Notes: a model not told the origin generated them from the letters alone. A stretch of DNA of 64,000 nt from Atrichornis clamosus (GCA_013400975.1 WBMZ01006340.1:62001-126000), one strand, 5' to 3'; positions 46,034 through 58,770 are shown, numbered from the stretch's first letter. Translations and numbers: made by a program.

Positions 46034-47820
46034 CAAGTGGTGCTGCTGTGACGCTGTCGAGGAACAGCGCCCAGCTCGTACAACCCAACACACCACAGAA
46101 GCACCAGATGTGGTTTGGGGGTGTCCAAGCACCCACCACTCCTTTGGTACTTCCCGGACCAGAGGGAACACCCTGTCTCAGCTGGGAAGCTCTGCCAGGG
46201 AAAAGCAGCCCCCTGGCACCCCCAGGCCTGGGGCCAGCTGACTGAACACCCCGGGGTGGGCAGTGTGCTCACAATTTGCAGTTAAAGTTCATCTCCAGCA
46301 GATGATACAGGGACTACTCAGCTCACACAACCATTTAAACCATGGATAAGAACCAACACGAAGCTCCAGAGGGGCTGGGGCAGAACCAGGATTTGTTGTT
46401 ACTCCCCCTGTGGATGTTGAAAGGCTCTGGCTGCTCCTCAGGGTCAGGGGCTCCAAGCAGCTCCCCCATTTCTCCAAGGAGCAGTGCCAGCTCTCTCACC
46501 TCCTGCTGCCACCCTGGGCCTTCCCAGACAGCTTGAATCAAGGAGCTGAGTTCAGCATGACAAGAAAATTGCACCCCATCCCTTTCTGGCAGTATCCCTA
46601 CAGGAAATTCCTTTAACAGACCAATTCCTGGAGAAAAACAAAGTCTGGGGTGATACCAGGTACCTCTACAAGAGGCTCAGGGCTGTGTCTTTCCCTGTGG
46701 AGGGAGCTGGTTCTGAGTCACAGCTCCCTTTGTCTCTGAGGTGAGTGCTCTCTGGGGGAGGTTTTTCCTATGAGTGCTCTGAGCAGGCAGAGGTTTGGGT
46801 GTTCCCCAAACACCTCCTGCCTCAGAAAACCCAAATCCCAGCATTTTCCCACCCGCAGCAGGTGCCCCTTGCTCAGACATCTCCTGTTGCCGCTGCTCAC
46901 ACAAGTAGGAAACAAGGCTGGACTAAAAGTCATGAAAATCATTTAAAAATAATAATATTAGGACTCTTTATTTGCCTTGTGATCCCTCAGCTTTTGGAGC
47001 CAGCTGGGGTCAGGTTTTCAGGCTTTACAAGCCACAAAAAATACAGACTTTCCTCTAAAAGCTGAAACTCTCCTCTTGCCACAAGGATGACAGTAAGGCA
47101 TCAGATGTCATACTCTGACTTGCAATATAATATTTTTTTAATACATACCTTATTGTCCCTCAAAGGATATAATTATTCCTCTTTCTTAGTTTTGTTGTTT
47201 TATTTTTGGCCAGAACTATCACACCAAACATGCAATGTTGTTCTAAGGAAAACACAGTTTGCCAAGACATCTAAAATATTGTGTATTCCCTCCATCTGCT
47301 TCTCCTAAATAAACCCAGGGCCTTATCTAATATAATGAGTAGCTGTTGGCAATAATTGCATAGCCATCTGTACTGTGCTTTAAACCTGTTGCAAGCTGGG
47401 CTGTGGACACGGAAAAGTCAGAATTTATTCCCTCAGTATTGAAAACAGAAATTGTAACTTCCCCCCTTCTGTTTTTCAGGATAATTTAGCCATGACAGCT
47501 CCTGTGCTTGGTGCTTGGGGAGCAGTATATCATGAATGTGACAAATAAATCCCCTTTTTTTCCCTGTTTTGTGTAGATAAAGCTTGAGTTCTGCAGCTGA
47601 CAAGGTTCAGAGCAGTTCCAGCTGGGAGCTGTGTCTGCAAACACCACCTGAGACCCTTCAGCACCGACCACTCCCCACCACAGGCCCTGCTGAGGATGCC
47701 CATCCCAGAGGAGACTTCTCAGAAAACTCAATTCTTCATTAAAAAGCCTCCTCTGGCTGCGCTCAGCTGCCAAAACCACGGTCTGCAAGTTACCAGCAGC
47801 CAAAGATGCTGGGGAGTTCG

Positions 47821-47925
47821 CAGAATCACAGAATATCCTGAGCTGGGAGGAATCCACGGGGATCAGAATCCACCTCCTGACCCTGCACAATCCCACCACG
47901 TGCCCGAGAACTTTGTCCAAATGGG
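47821..47925 (-). mobile_element. CR1 LINE 3' end
   Basis: The plus strand starts CAGAATCACAGAATATCCTG and AGCTGGGAGGAATCC. It is about 100 bp long and resembles the subtype at 22815-23020 in reverse. Confidence 0.85.
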
Positions 47926-48569
47926 TGATGAGGTGAATTATCTCATCATCCCCACTCAAACTGAGCCCACACCACGTCAACAGCTCCAACAAATTCTTCA
48001 TTATTTTTTAACCCTTGTTCTTGCCCTGTTGGAACGGGGTGACTCCAGCCACAGCCATCACACAGCTCCCTACTGGCAAAGCTGGGGAAAGAGGGATCCA
48101 GCTGTGGCTTGCAGGACCAGATGTGCAGCAAGAGGAGGATGTTTGACTGAATTTCCCCTCTGCAGGACATGACAAAGTGTCTGTAAGACAGAAATAGTGC
48201 TCCACTGCATTGTGCAAGAGTCCAAAACCACCAAAGTCCGTGGGTAAAGAGAACTGGAGAAGCAACAACTCATTGCCAATGGAATCTAAAGAACTCCGTG
48301 CACCCCCCCGGGTGCACGTGGGCCAGATTCAAGGTGTTCAGAGAACACAGCACAGCTCCTGTGTGCTCAAAGGCCACATTTAATGCCCACCAGGACCTCC
48401 TCAACACCTGCTCACGATCACACTCTCCCCGGGCATGGGTTTGCCAGTCCTGCTTTCCTTCTCCTCCACCCTGCTTTTCCCCCACATTACCCATCCCTTC
48501 TCAGCCACCACAGCACCATAATCCCCCTCCCAAAGTCAGCACAAGCTCACAGACAGGCCCTAGGCAGCA

Positions 48570-48628
48570 ATCACAGAAGAACAAAATGGTTCAAGCTGGA
48601 AGGGAACACTGGAGATCATCAAACAAAA
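48570..48628 (-). mobile_element. CR1 3' end, left half of an interrupted copy
   Basis: TCACAGAAGAACAAAATGG, AAGCTGGAAGGGAACACTGG and AGATCATC are the start (on the plus strand) of a reverse-oriented CR1. The matching continuation resumes at about 48862, after an inserted plus-oriented CR1. Confidence 0.7.
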
Positions 48629-48861
48629 TCTGAAAGAGGAGAAATTTAGATAGAGATCAGGAGGAAATTCTTCTTCTGTGAGGCTGGTGAGGCCCTGGCA
48701 CAGGTTGCCCATGAAGGCTGTGGATGTCCCAATCCTGGAAGTGTTCAAGGCCAGGCTGGATAAGGCCTGGAGCAACCTGGGCTAATGGAAGGTGCTCCTG
48801 CTCATGGAAGAGGGTTGGAACTGGATGATTTTTATGGTTCCTTCCAACTTCTAACATTCTG
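48629..48861 (+). mobile_element. CR1 3' end inserted inside another CR1
   Basis: AATTCTTCTTCTGTGAGGCT, GCCCTGGCACAGGTTGCCCA and ATGGTTCCTTCCAACTTCTA, ending ACATTCTG, show a plus-oriented CR1 of about 230 bp. It lies between two halves of a minus-oriented one. Confidence 0.88.
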
Positions 48862-48965
48862 CTCAAGCAGGGGCCCCTGGAGCAGTCACTCAGAACTGTG
48901 TTCAGATGGGGTTTGAAAATCTCCAGGGAAGGAGAATCCAAACCGCTCTGGTCTCCTGTTCCAGG
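48862..48965 (-). mobile_element. CR1 fragment, right half of an interrupted copy
   Basis: CTCAAGCAGGGGCCCCTGGA, TTTGAAAATCTCCAGGGAAG and CTGGTCTCCTGTTCCAGG continue the minus-oriented CR1 broken at about 48628. Confidence 0.75.
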
Positions 48966-49500
48966 GAATGAAAAGGGCAATGGAAGTGGGCAGCACAGGC
49001 AGGTGGGAGCTCCAGGGCCAGAGCGATGGTGCTGGCACAGGGAAGTGACATCTTTATAGCAGCAGAGGGGAATGTGCTTAAATTAATTGGCTGTTCAGAT
49101 AACAGAGGCTCTTGCTCTCCGCTGGGCTGTTACAAACACTGGAATTGCTGCAGATAAAAGTCTGGCAGTGTTTTCATCATAAGCTCCACATTTCTGGGCT
49201 GTGTAATCCAGCCATTACAACATCCATGCTGTGGGCAGAAACCTGCCAGCCCAGGTCCCTGCACAGCAGCAAATGTTTGTGTTTTCCAAATTTCCAGAGC
49301 AGTCCCTTTGGGCCCATGGGGCAGCTATGGAGTGGAGGTGGAAGCTGCAGTTTTCCAGGGTTTCAGAGCCCAGGGGGAGAGGTTTGTCCACGTGCTGAGA
49401 CACAGGAGCACAGCAGAGAGAACCCCGCGTGTGGTGCTGCTGCTGATGTGCTGCAGCAACTTTCCCTCGTATCGCAGAGACAGACTGGAATTTATGGAGC

Positions 49501-49531
<31 letters not shown>
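49501..49531. repeat. (GA)n microsatellite
   Basis: About 14 uninterrupted GA units inside intron 3. Confidence 0.95.
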
Positions 49532-49533
<2 letters not shown>

Positions 49534-50289
49534 CCGTGGGGAATTTCTTAGACAGCTGCAGGAAAGGAGCATCCCGTGGCCCACAGCAGCTTTCTGACAA
49601 GGCAGCACAGGAGAATATCGCACTGAGGGCTTTGGGATGTCAGCCAACAGCATCAGATGCTCTTTGTTGATGCAGCCTATTGCTGTGAAATGGTCCAGAA
49701 AACCCCCCCAGCTTTTCAGCAGCGGAGTTAAGTGTTGTGTGAGGAGCTAAATCAGCCCAGGCTTAACTCTGCAGCCAACAGAGGAGAGCACAAGCAGGGA
49801 AAAAGAAACCCAAAGCAGCGCCGGCAATCCCTGGTGTCCTAAATGCACAACTTGGGTTTAGCGAGGAGTAGCAAGGGTGGGTTTAAGACCTGATGAGTTT
49901 AATCATCAGTAAGACAACTGGAGTTGCACTCCATGCTGCTGTTCCCTCTCTAGAATACACCTCTCTTGCTCAAGATGGGATTTTTAGGGAGGAGATGCTT
50001 CATCTTTGAATCTCAGGGGGCTCACAGTGCCCAGCTCCAGTCTCTGCCCATTCAGTCCCTCTCCATAAACGCACCTGACTCGCTGCTCTCTGAGCACTAA
50101 ACAGCCCCAGAAAGGCAGCTCTGGGGCTGCAGCCGCCCATGGCAGGCGGGGAAGGAGCTCGGAGCCCTTTTCCAGCCGACTGCCATTATGTTAATTGGGA
50201 TTTGCACAGAGCAGACCATCGTCTAGACAGCGCTAAGCTCCAAGCGGGGAAGGTGCGGGAGGACTCAGCGTGGTTTCCCGAGTAAGCGT

Positions 50290-50640
50290 TTCTGACATTT
50301 GCTTAGTCATCGCCTTCCCTCAGCCCGGGATCCTGAGCCATCCCCTCCTCCCGTAGCCCTGGAAACAGCAGGAGGAGGAGGAGGCAGCTCCAGGTGTGTG
50401 CGCGGCAGCCCCGGGCGTGGGCTGCGGCTGCAGGGTGGCACTGGGGGGGACTGGGCTGTGCCCCCCGGCCACCCCCGGTCCCACAGCACAGCGGGGACAG
50501 CTCAGGTTGGTAATTCCTGCCTCCAGCCTCGAGGCGGGGGACTGGGATGCTGAGGGAGGGCTGGGGATGGGGTGGCACCCACAGCGCTGCGGGCTGGGGA
50601 GACAACAGCACCTAAAAAATTCAAGTCCTCCTTTCGTCGG
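50290..50640. other. CpG-rich patch in intron 3
   Basis: A GC-rich, CpG-containing stretch (for example GTGTGCGCGGCAGCCCCGGG). It is preceded by TTTGCTTAGTCATCGC, which resembles an AP-1/MARE site. There is no coding evidence, and it may be an intronic regulatory island. Confidence 0.3.
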
Positions 50641-50880
50641 TGCTGCAGCCGGTCTGGGGCCTTCCGTAACTTGTTCTGCTTTGTTCCTGCTCCAATTCCA
50701 TTTTTCCCAGCTTCCTTGGGGCAGTCCAGAGCCCAGGGCAGACACCTCTGCAGCACCCAGTGCCCAGCACGAGGACACTGCCATCGTGTCCCAGGCTCTG
50801 GGTGCCACCTCCACTGGGGAAAGAGCACAAAGGAGCACTGAACAGTGCTCAATTCCTGCTCTGTCCTGGCAAAATGCAAA

Positions 50881-51112
50881 CAGAATCACAGAATCCCAGA
50901 CTGGTTTGGGTTGGAAGGCCCCTTAAAGCCCATCCCATTCCACCCCCTGCATGGGCAGGGACACCTTCCACTATCCCAGGGTGCTCCAAGCCCCATCCAA
51001 CCTGGCCTTGGACACTTCCAGGGATCCAGGGGCAGCCGCAGCTTCTCTGGGCACCCTGTGCCAGGGCCTCGCCTCCCTCACAGGGAAGGATTTCTCCCCT
51101 ATATCTCACCTG
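50881..51112 (-). mobile_element. CR1 LINE 3' fragment
   Basis: The plus strand starts CAGAATCACAGAATCCCAGA, with the GCATGGGCAGGGACACCTTC and GGGCACCCTGTGCCAGGGCC landmarks. A second CR1 end in the same orientation begins within 15 bp of it. Confidence 0.92.
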
Positions 51113-51123
51113 AATTCCTCTCT

Positions 51124-51216
51124 TTCACAGAATGGTTTGGAGGGGAAAGGACCTTAAAGCTCATCTCATTCCACCACCCCCTCCCAAGGGCAGGGACACC
51201 TCCCAGCTCACTCAGG
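51124..51216 (-). mobile_element. CR1 LINE 3' end, directly adjoining another
   Basis: TTCACAGAATGGTTTGGAGG, AAAGGACCTTAAAGCTCATC and AAGGGCAGGGACACCTCCCA mark a truncated copy. It is head-to-tail with the fragment at 50881-51112. Confidence 0.88.
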
Positions 51217-54200
51217 TAAGTGGCATCTCTGTGGCAATAACTCCAGTAAACCAAGAAGTGTTGCTTGTTCTTAGAAAAAGCATTCAAAGAAGGTTTTCAT
51301 ACTGGAGAAAGCCTTTTTTTCCACCAAAAAATGTTTGTTTTCAGGGAAACATCAATTTCAGTTTTCCAGTGGGAAATAACAAAACATTTTTGCTTCGCTT
51401 TAAGTTCAACTATGACTTCAGATTTTATTTTTATTTGGTTGCTTTTAACTGCAGCAATATTGTAAAGCTGGCTGAAAGCAGCGTTTCCACTTAAAATCAG
51501 GTTGAAACCTCCCAGGGGGAAACTTCACCTTTTAAAACAAAAATTTTCAGAACTAGGATTTTTTCCTTCAGTATTTCTGATTAGGTAAAAACATGGATTT
51601 CTGGGTGGCTATCCTTAAAACGTGGAGGGAGCAACCCTCGCCCCAAGTTGGCTCATAACACCTTCCCACTGGGAGGGGGTTTGGGGTCTGAGCATTTGGG
51701 ATGGGGACAGTTCGGCACCTCCAGTTCACCTTCAGAGCCACAAGGAGAGGCGAGGACAGCAGGACCCTCATGAGGCAGCCCAGGTGCCCACAGCCAGCAT
51801 TCCCAGCTCCCTTTTTCCCGGCTCAGGAAATCCCACTCACCTCCTGAGCTGCCGCCAGCTCGGATGACTGATGGCACTTTGATATTTATCGGAGTGTGCT
51901 GCCTGTCACAGCAACCTTCAGCACATCCCAGCTTTGGCAGGCAAGGAAACTCCTTCAGTTCCTTGCAGCTCATGGAGAAGCCATGGATTCATGGCCCTCT
52001 TGCTGTCGTAGCCTGGCATGGTGTGGAAGTAGGGAAAGCTCAGCCAGACACAAACCCAGGCTGCTGGGAAAGAGATCAGATCAAGGAAAAGGTGGGGAAT
52101 GAATCACTGGGAGCAAGCAGGGTCGACCTCAGAGGGAGCAAATTCGGCAAGACACATCCTTCACCTGCAGAACACGTCCTGGGAACGTGCAGGATGCAAA
52201 TCTCCTGCAAATCTCCTGGCAAATGAGGAAAATCAGGCTGTGGGAGGGGGAGCAAAGGAGCAGAGCAGAGAGGGAGGCTGAAGCAACATCCATGACTTGG
52301 TTCTGCCAAAAGCTCAGGATGGAGCTGGAGGGATAAATTTGACACCTGGGGTTTGCAGATGACCAAAGTTACAGGCTGGGCTAGAATCAGGATTTGGCTT
52401 TTATCTCACACCCTGCCTTTCTTCAGGAGGGAAACAAAAAATAAAGAAAGCATTTTAGCCTGGAAGTTCCCCAAATCCACTATGGAGTTGCTCAGATGAA
52501 ATCAGCAGGTTTTAAGGGACACAGCTACTCCCATTCCATCAACTCAGTCGCAGTTTCCTGGCCTGGGACACCCAGTGTTGCCCCACCCTGTCCCTTGCAG
52601 CCTTATCCCCCTTTCAGAAGGGATGCTGAATCCTGGTGTACCCTGGACATTGCTGTCCCCATCCTCAGCACCTCCTCCTGAGCCACCAGCTCATCCTCAC
52701 ATCCTCTTATTCCAGCTTAAATCACATCAAGTGGACCTGCCAGGATTGATATCTCCCCATCCCCAACATCTCCTGGATTCTGAGCACAAGTTCTGCCAAA
52801 GACCAGACCGATGAACCCAAAATTAAAACTGAAGCCACCAACCTCATTAAGGTAATGACTGCCCTGGAGCAGGATTTGTAGCTCTTTTGCACAGAAACGA
52901 GAGGCTCAAACGCAGCCACATCGAACCCCTGGAAGTCACAGCTAAGTCCAAGAGTTAAACTTGAAGCTTTTCCCTTTCCCTGCCCCAATTGCAGGAGGGA
53001 GGACATTTTTTCCCCCTTTTTGCTGTTCCTCCCTCTCCTCTTTTCTCCCTCGTTACATGAATGAGGCAGCAAAATTTTAATGGTTTTATGTTCAGCAAAA
53101 GATCAGAGCAAACGGTGCCACTCTGCCCTTTCCAGGGCTCTTAATTCCAGCAGCTGTCCAGAACCTCTTCCCTTCCCAGGGACAGGGGACAGCCAGGAAT
53201 AGCACCTTGTTGCTCAGAGTAAAACATCCACAGGGCTTTCCTGGTGGGAGAGGAACAAGGAGCTGCTTCCCACGGCATCAGCCCTTGTAGGGATCAGCCA
53301 AAGGGGAAAGGGGATGCAGGAGGCTGACACTGGTCCTTGCCATGCATCCCTTGCCAGGTGGGACCAGGGTGGGGAGAAGGAGGGCACAGCACCCCAGGAA
53401 GGTCCCTGGGATAGTTTTGTGTTTCAAAAGCCTGAGGAAGAAAGCAATGGAAAAGCACTTTGGTGCTGCTAAAGGGGAGAAAGCTGTCAGCTCTTCCCAC
53501 AGCACAGAGAACAGATTCCCTTGGTCTCTCCAGCTGGGAAATGGGGATGCAGTGAACTCCTGAGCCTTACACAGAACCACCAGGACCCAATCCCAATCCC
53601 AGGCTTCTCCCTGAAGTCTAAAGCAGGTGCCACGCCCTGGCTGGGATGGGACAGGAAGCTCTGCCTCCTGCTTTGCTGCTCCGACCCTGGCCTTGCCTCC
53701 TGCCTGTGCTCCCTCCCCATCCCAGCAGGGACCTGCCAGCCCATCCCTGCCCCTGGACAGGGGCAGAGGGACAGCTCAAGGAGCACTGGCGGGCAGGGGC
53801 ACACGACAGGCGCACCCACACCTCAGCCAGACCAGGCCTTTGCTGTGATCCAGCTCCACGGCCCCATTCCCACGGGACAGGACCTTCTCCGAACACAATC
53901 TCACTCACAGGCTGCATCTCCCTCCAAGCTGCTTTAAAATACAAGGGGCTTCTCCCCCTGCTCCTTCCCCTTCCACAGTCATCCTCTCCCCAAAGGTTTA
54001 ACCTGAAATCCCCTCTAACCAACTCCTCCCTGCCGAGGAGAGAAAACAGCTCTGGCTGCCAAAGGCGAGCAATAACCCAGGAAATTTTAATCCCTGCCTG
54101 TTATTGTACAGAAGAACACAGAGTGAGATAAAAGGCTCACCAGCCCAGGCATTATTATATTAGAAAGGTAATTATCTCTTCTTTCCACCTGACTTTTGCT

Positions 54201-54595
54201 TTCTTAACATAATGAAGTTTCCAGCTCATGTTTGCAGCGACAGGAGCAGCCACCACAGCCTCGCTGGAAACGTGAGGGAGAATTGTCTGCTCTGGGGTGA
54301 GAGCCAGCAGAGCCAGGCTGGGAGGAGAAGGAAGGAAGGAAAGAGGAAATCAGAGCTCCTGACAGCTGCTGGAGCCTGTGTCCCAGCACAGAGCTGGTCC
54401 CGAGGCACTCCCAGGTTTCAGCACCCCAAACCACAGCAGCACGCTCTAAAATCCACATTTATTTCAAGGCACCTGCTCCACGGATCCTGATTTTTTGGGC
54501 TGTCCCCAAACCATCAGGAAGGCTGAAGGGACATTAAAATAAAAAGATATTTCTACCTTTTGATCCTACTGAATAATGCAGTAAGGAGGGTGCCC

Positions 54596-55055
54596 AGCTT
54601 GGATGGAGGGGACCTTAAATCCCATCCCATTCCACCCCCTGCCATGGGCAGGGACACCTCCCACTATCCCCGGGTGCTCCAAGCCCTGTCCAGCCTGGCC
54701 TTGGACACTTCCAGGGATCCAGGGGCAGCCACAGCTTCTCTGGGCACCCTGTGCCAGGGCCTCCCCACCCTCACAGGGAGGAATTCCTGCCCAAAATTCT
54801 TACCCTGCCCTCTGGCAGTGGGAAGCCATGCCCCCTTGTCCTGTCCCTCCATCCCTTGTCCCCAGTCCCTCTCCAGCTCTCCTGGAGCCCCTTTAGGCCC
54901 TGCAAGGGGCTCTGAGCTCTCCCTGGAGCCTTCTCCTCTCCAGGTGAGCACCCCCAGCTCTCCCAGCCTGGCTCCAGAGCAGAGGGGCTCCAGCCCTGGG
55001 AGCAGCTCCGTGGCCTCCTCTGGACCTGCTCCAGCAGCTCCATGTCTTTCCCACC
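54596..55055 (-). mobile_element. CR1 LINE 3' fragment
   Basis: About 460 bp: GGGGACCTTAAATCCCATCC, GCCATGGGCAGGGACACCTC, CCCTCTGGCAGTGGGAAGCC, CTCCTCTCCAGGTGAGCACC and the CAGCAGCTCCATGTCTTTCC block. The terminal ATTCTATG repeats are lost. Confidence 0.92.
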
Positions 55056-55244
55056 ACCACCAAAGCAGCTCCCCATGTTCCTGGCTGCTGTTGGCAGGTT
55101 CCAAATGAAAAGGGAAACTGAGGCACAGAGCGGGAGAGGGATCTCAGAGCAAGACCGGGGCATCCCCAGCGCTCACCACATCCAACTCCACCCAAACGGT
55201 TTCCCTGGGTGAATTTGGACCAAAGCTCCTCCTGGCCCGTGAGC

Positions 55245-55560
55245 CAGCCTTGTTTGTGTCTGTAACAGGAGGGTTCTTCTCCTGCGGACGATCGATTACC
55301 CAGATTGGAACACACTCGATACAATTTCCAACGAGGACACATTGTACAGATCACACCACCGGGATGTCGCCATGGTGGCTGCATTGTTTCACAGAGGGGG
55401 GGTTTTGTGCTTTGTGCTCTTACTGAGTAGAATAAAATTACCCTTCCAGACACTTAATTGTACTAATTATAATCTTTTGGGGAACATTTTGAAAAACTTC
55501 TGTCTTTTACCAACGCACAACTGACCATATGATGCCCTCTGCAGTATTGCCACCAGAGTT
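55245..55560. promoter_or_regulatory. Candidate conserved non-coding element
   Basis: Unique sequence with unusual CpG retention (GGACGATCGATTACCC and ACACTCGATACAATTTC) followed by TTAATTGTACTAATTATAAT and the SOX-like GCATTGTTTCAC. It ends shortly after the CR1 at 54596-55055. Intact CpGs in an AT-rich context hint at constraint. Confidence 0.28.
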
Positions 55561-57182
55561 TCAATTTAAGAGGTGGGACAATACCATGTAAAGGTCCCAG
55601 AAGGATCAGTTCCCAGCTTGTGTTTGTCTTATCCCATTGCAGAAGAGAATTTTTTGCCCCCCGTAATGATAAGTGATGCTCTAATGATTTGGAAAGATAT
55701 CCTACAAAGCCAAAAGTGCCAACAGGTTCCAGCTGACTTCCCTCAACCTCAAAATCTGCTCTAATTTTGCTCAGCATGTGGGTCACTGCTCCCCACTTCC
55801 AGCGCTTTCCATTTTAGGATGGAGATAAACCATCCCAAAACCTTGGTCCCAACCCTCAGAAATCACTCAGCACCCAACACCTCTGGACACCACAGAAGAA
55901 CCAGCACAGGCACTGACCCACAGCTCCAGCAGTGCTTTGCTGGGCACCCCAGACGAGCTTTCCCTGTCTCTTCCCACTCAGTCACGCCCACGACTACACA
56001 GAAACACAGGGTTCCATTTAAGCTTGTGCTCTTGAACACCTCAGCACCTCATCTGTGCTTGGCACCAACCCTCCCAACTCCCTCAAGGACACCTCACCCA
56101 CCCCAAACAGCTTAAAACATCCTCCCTGCCCAGCCAGGACCCTCCTGAGAGCACCTGCCGTGCCCAGGGGACATTTGGGGGAGTTTCTGCTCCCTGATGA
56201 ACAATTCTGTGGGAGCTGCAGGTTTCCAGCAGCATCAGCAGGGCGGAGGGACAGAGGACAACGGCACTGCAGGAGGACACAGCGGGGAGCAAGTGCTGCT
56301 GCATCCACACCTGCCTGCCCTTCCAGCAGCATCTCCTGACACAGCCCCAGCAACAGCCTTTCACGGCTCTGCAGGATGCACTTCCTGAAAACGGCCTGGA
56401 AAGGAGTCTGCCACCAGCTCCACACGGAGATGGGGGACACAGGGACGGGGGGTTTGCCTGCAGGCAGTGCTTTATGAGGTTTGAAACTTTCAGCCTGTAA
56501 ACAGCTCTCCCCCAGGGAGCTGCTGGAGGCAGCTGGATGAAGCAGAGGGGATGAAGTAAAGGCAGATAAATCAGTTGTGCAATCTGATGTTCCGCCCACC
56601 TGCACTGCTCCCCTCTGCTTCCCAAGGCAGCAGTTCAGGGAGCCCGCCATGCACCCAGAAATCCCTCTCTAATCCCTCATTTGTCCCAGGGATCTGTCCC
56701 ACTCAGCATTTCCAAGGGGGCACCAGCAGGAGCACGGGAAGGGCAGGACAGGATTTATCAGCCTCTCCCCTGGATGATGCTGAGCCCCAGAGCCGTGCAC
56801 AGGACAGCAGGACCTGCCAGTTCCCTGTGGCACTGCCCTGACAGGCACAGCTGCCCCAGCTCTGCACTCACACCAGGGCCACGCACTCGGAAGGCCCAGG
56901 GCTACAAAGCCGATAACACTTCCTGAGGTTAAAACCAGCGTATATTGAATAACTTCCATGAGAATCCTTATTCCCCACCTCAGTACCCAGGGAAAAGCCC
57001 CAGGGGGAGCGGGTGCCTCCCTGCAGCACAGCCAGGCCCAGCCCCTCCACCACAACCACAGCAGAAGCAATTCTGGGAGAGCAATGAGTGCCCGCCACTC
57101 ACTGCACCAGCCCTCCAGGGCCAGGCTCTCCTCTGCCACCGTCAGCTCCTCCAGCCAGGCTGGTCCACACCAGCACTTCTCC

Positions 57183-57532
57183 CACAGTCCCTGAATGGTT
57201 TGGGCTGCAAGGGTCCTTAAATTTCATCTCATTCCACCCCCTGCGTGGGCAGGGACACCGCCCACTATCCCAGGGTGCTCCAAGCCCCCTCCAGCCTGGC
57301 CTCGGACACTTCCAGGGATCCAGGGGCAGCCACAGCTTCTCTGGGCACCCTGTGCCAGGGCTTCCCCACCCTCACAGGGAACAATTCCTTCCCAATAGCC
57401 CATCTATCCCTGCCCTCTGGCAGTGGGAAGCCATTCTCCCTTGTCCTGTCCTTCCAGGCCCTCATCCCTCTCCAGCTCTCCTGGAGCCCCTTTAGGCCCT
57501 GGAAGGGGCTCTGAGCTCTCCCCAGAGCCCAC
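57183..57532 (-). mobile_element. CR1 LINE 3' fragment
   Basis: TGAATGGTTTGGGCTGCAAG, GCGTGGGCAGGGACACCGCC, GGGCACCCTGTGCCAGGGCT and CCTTTAGGCCCTGGAAGGGG mark a 350-bp copy. It is opposite in orientation to the copy at 60275-60752. Confidence 0.92.
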
Positions 57533-58673
57533 GTTCCCCAGGGAATGTGGGGAATCCTCAATGACAGATTGTCTTCCATCACAATACCCAGCCTCTCCGT
57601 AGGGTGCAAGGTCAGCAAATGCTCCTCCACAGCTCAGCCTGTGTTCCCTGCAGCCCAGATAATTGACTCATCTGTAGGCTTCCATCTCCTCCCTGCGCTG
57701 GGAAGATGAAGTCAAATTCCACCTCCCAAATTCAAGCTGCCTCGTGCCACCCTTGCCAGTCAAAAAATCCCTCCCACCCTCCCCCTGTGGTCTGCAGTGC
57801 AGCTCTGAAAGGATCAGGCCAAAGCACTTGTGGAAATGGCCCCTCTCATCTGTCACACAGCTTGCTCTGAAACATGAGCATCCTTTAACCTGCTTTTACT
57901 TATTTATTTCAACAGGAAAGAAGAGAGAAAAACATCCCCGGCCAGCCTGTGTCAGCAATTAGGAGCATGAAATATCTGGCAGGAACAGCTTTATAATTAG
58001 AGCTCTCCCCTGTCCTTCTCTTCACCCCTGCCAAGCAATCCCTGAAGAGGAGCCACGGCTGCAGTTGGAGCCCCAGGTGGGACAGGGCAGGCAGCGCCGG
58101 CTCCACCAGGAGCACAGGGAGAGCAAGGCAGCACAGTGGCCGAGAGGAATTCTGTCCCAAGGGGTCTCTTTTGGCTGCCCTGAAGCCTTTTACCCCTCCC
58201 ACCCGCTGTTTCAATCCCCCAGCTCACAGGAACATCCTTCCCACGCCCAAAGGCAGCAGTGCCAGCTCTGGAGTTACTCAGTCCCCCCACTGCCCTCAGA
58301 CCCTGCACCCCTCCAGCCTGACACCAGGCACCACATTTCCCCCAAAACACACAGCCATGGCCACAAAAACAGCCACCCAAACCCCCCACACACCTGCACA
58401 TCTCCCACTGCTGCCCAGGTAAGACAGGGCTTTCTTTCCACACACCCAGCTCTTCCCAGCCTGCTCCACATCAGCTATCTCTGATCAACCTTTTAATTCT
58501 GACATCACAACCTGCCATTTCTGCAGTGCTCTGCCATCACAGCCTCTCAGGCTGGCACAAATAAGCTGAGCCTAATATCTGTTGCTTAACAAGATCAGCC
58601 CCTGACAACCTGTGGTGATCACCAGTGACAACAACAAAAATGAATAACTAAATACGGTATAAACCTCCAAATA

Positions 58674-58770
58674 CAGAATCATTCAGGTTGGAAAAGATCT
58701 CTAAGACAGTCCAGCTGTTAGCAGAAGACGACAGCTCTGCAGCAGTGCAATCCCTGGGCAACCTGTACTG
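58674..58770 (-). mobile_element. CR1 LINE 3' end, degraded
   Basis: ACAGAATCATTCAGGTTGGA, AAAGATCTCTAAGACAGTCC and, after a diverged middle, CCCTGGGCAACCTGTACTG. Confidence 0.75.

Noticed and set aside
45640..46272. Minus-strand open frame of 210 codons as a possible exon 3 or hidden gene
   Set aside because: It does not contain the exon 3 sequence of a calcium channel (the MDFVVVLTG type) or any known domain, and part of it is a minisatellite. I kept it only as a low-interest finding.
56018..56650. Minus-strand open frame of 210 codons, Cys- and Ser-rich
   Set aside because: No domain, no splice sites and no conservation evidence. Composition-driven.
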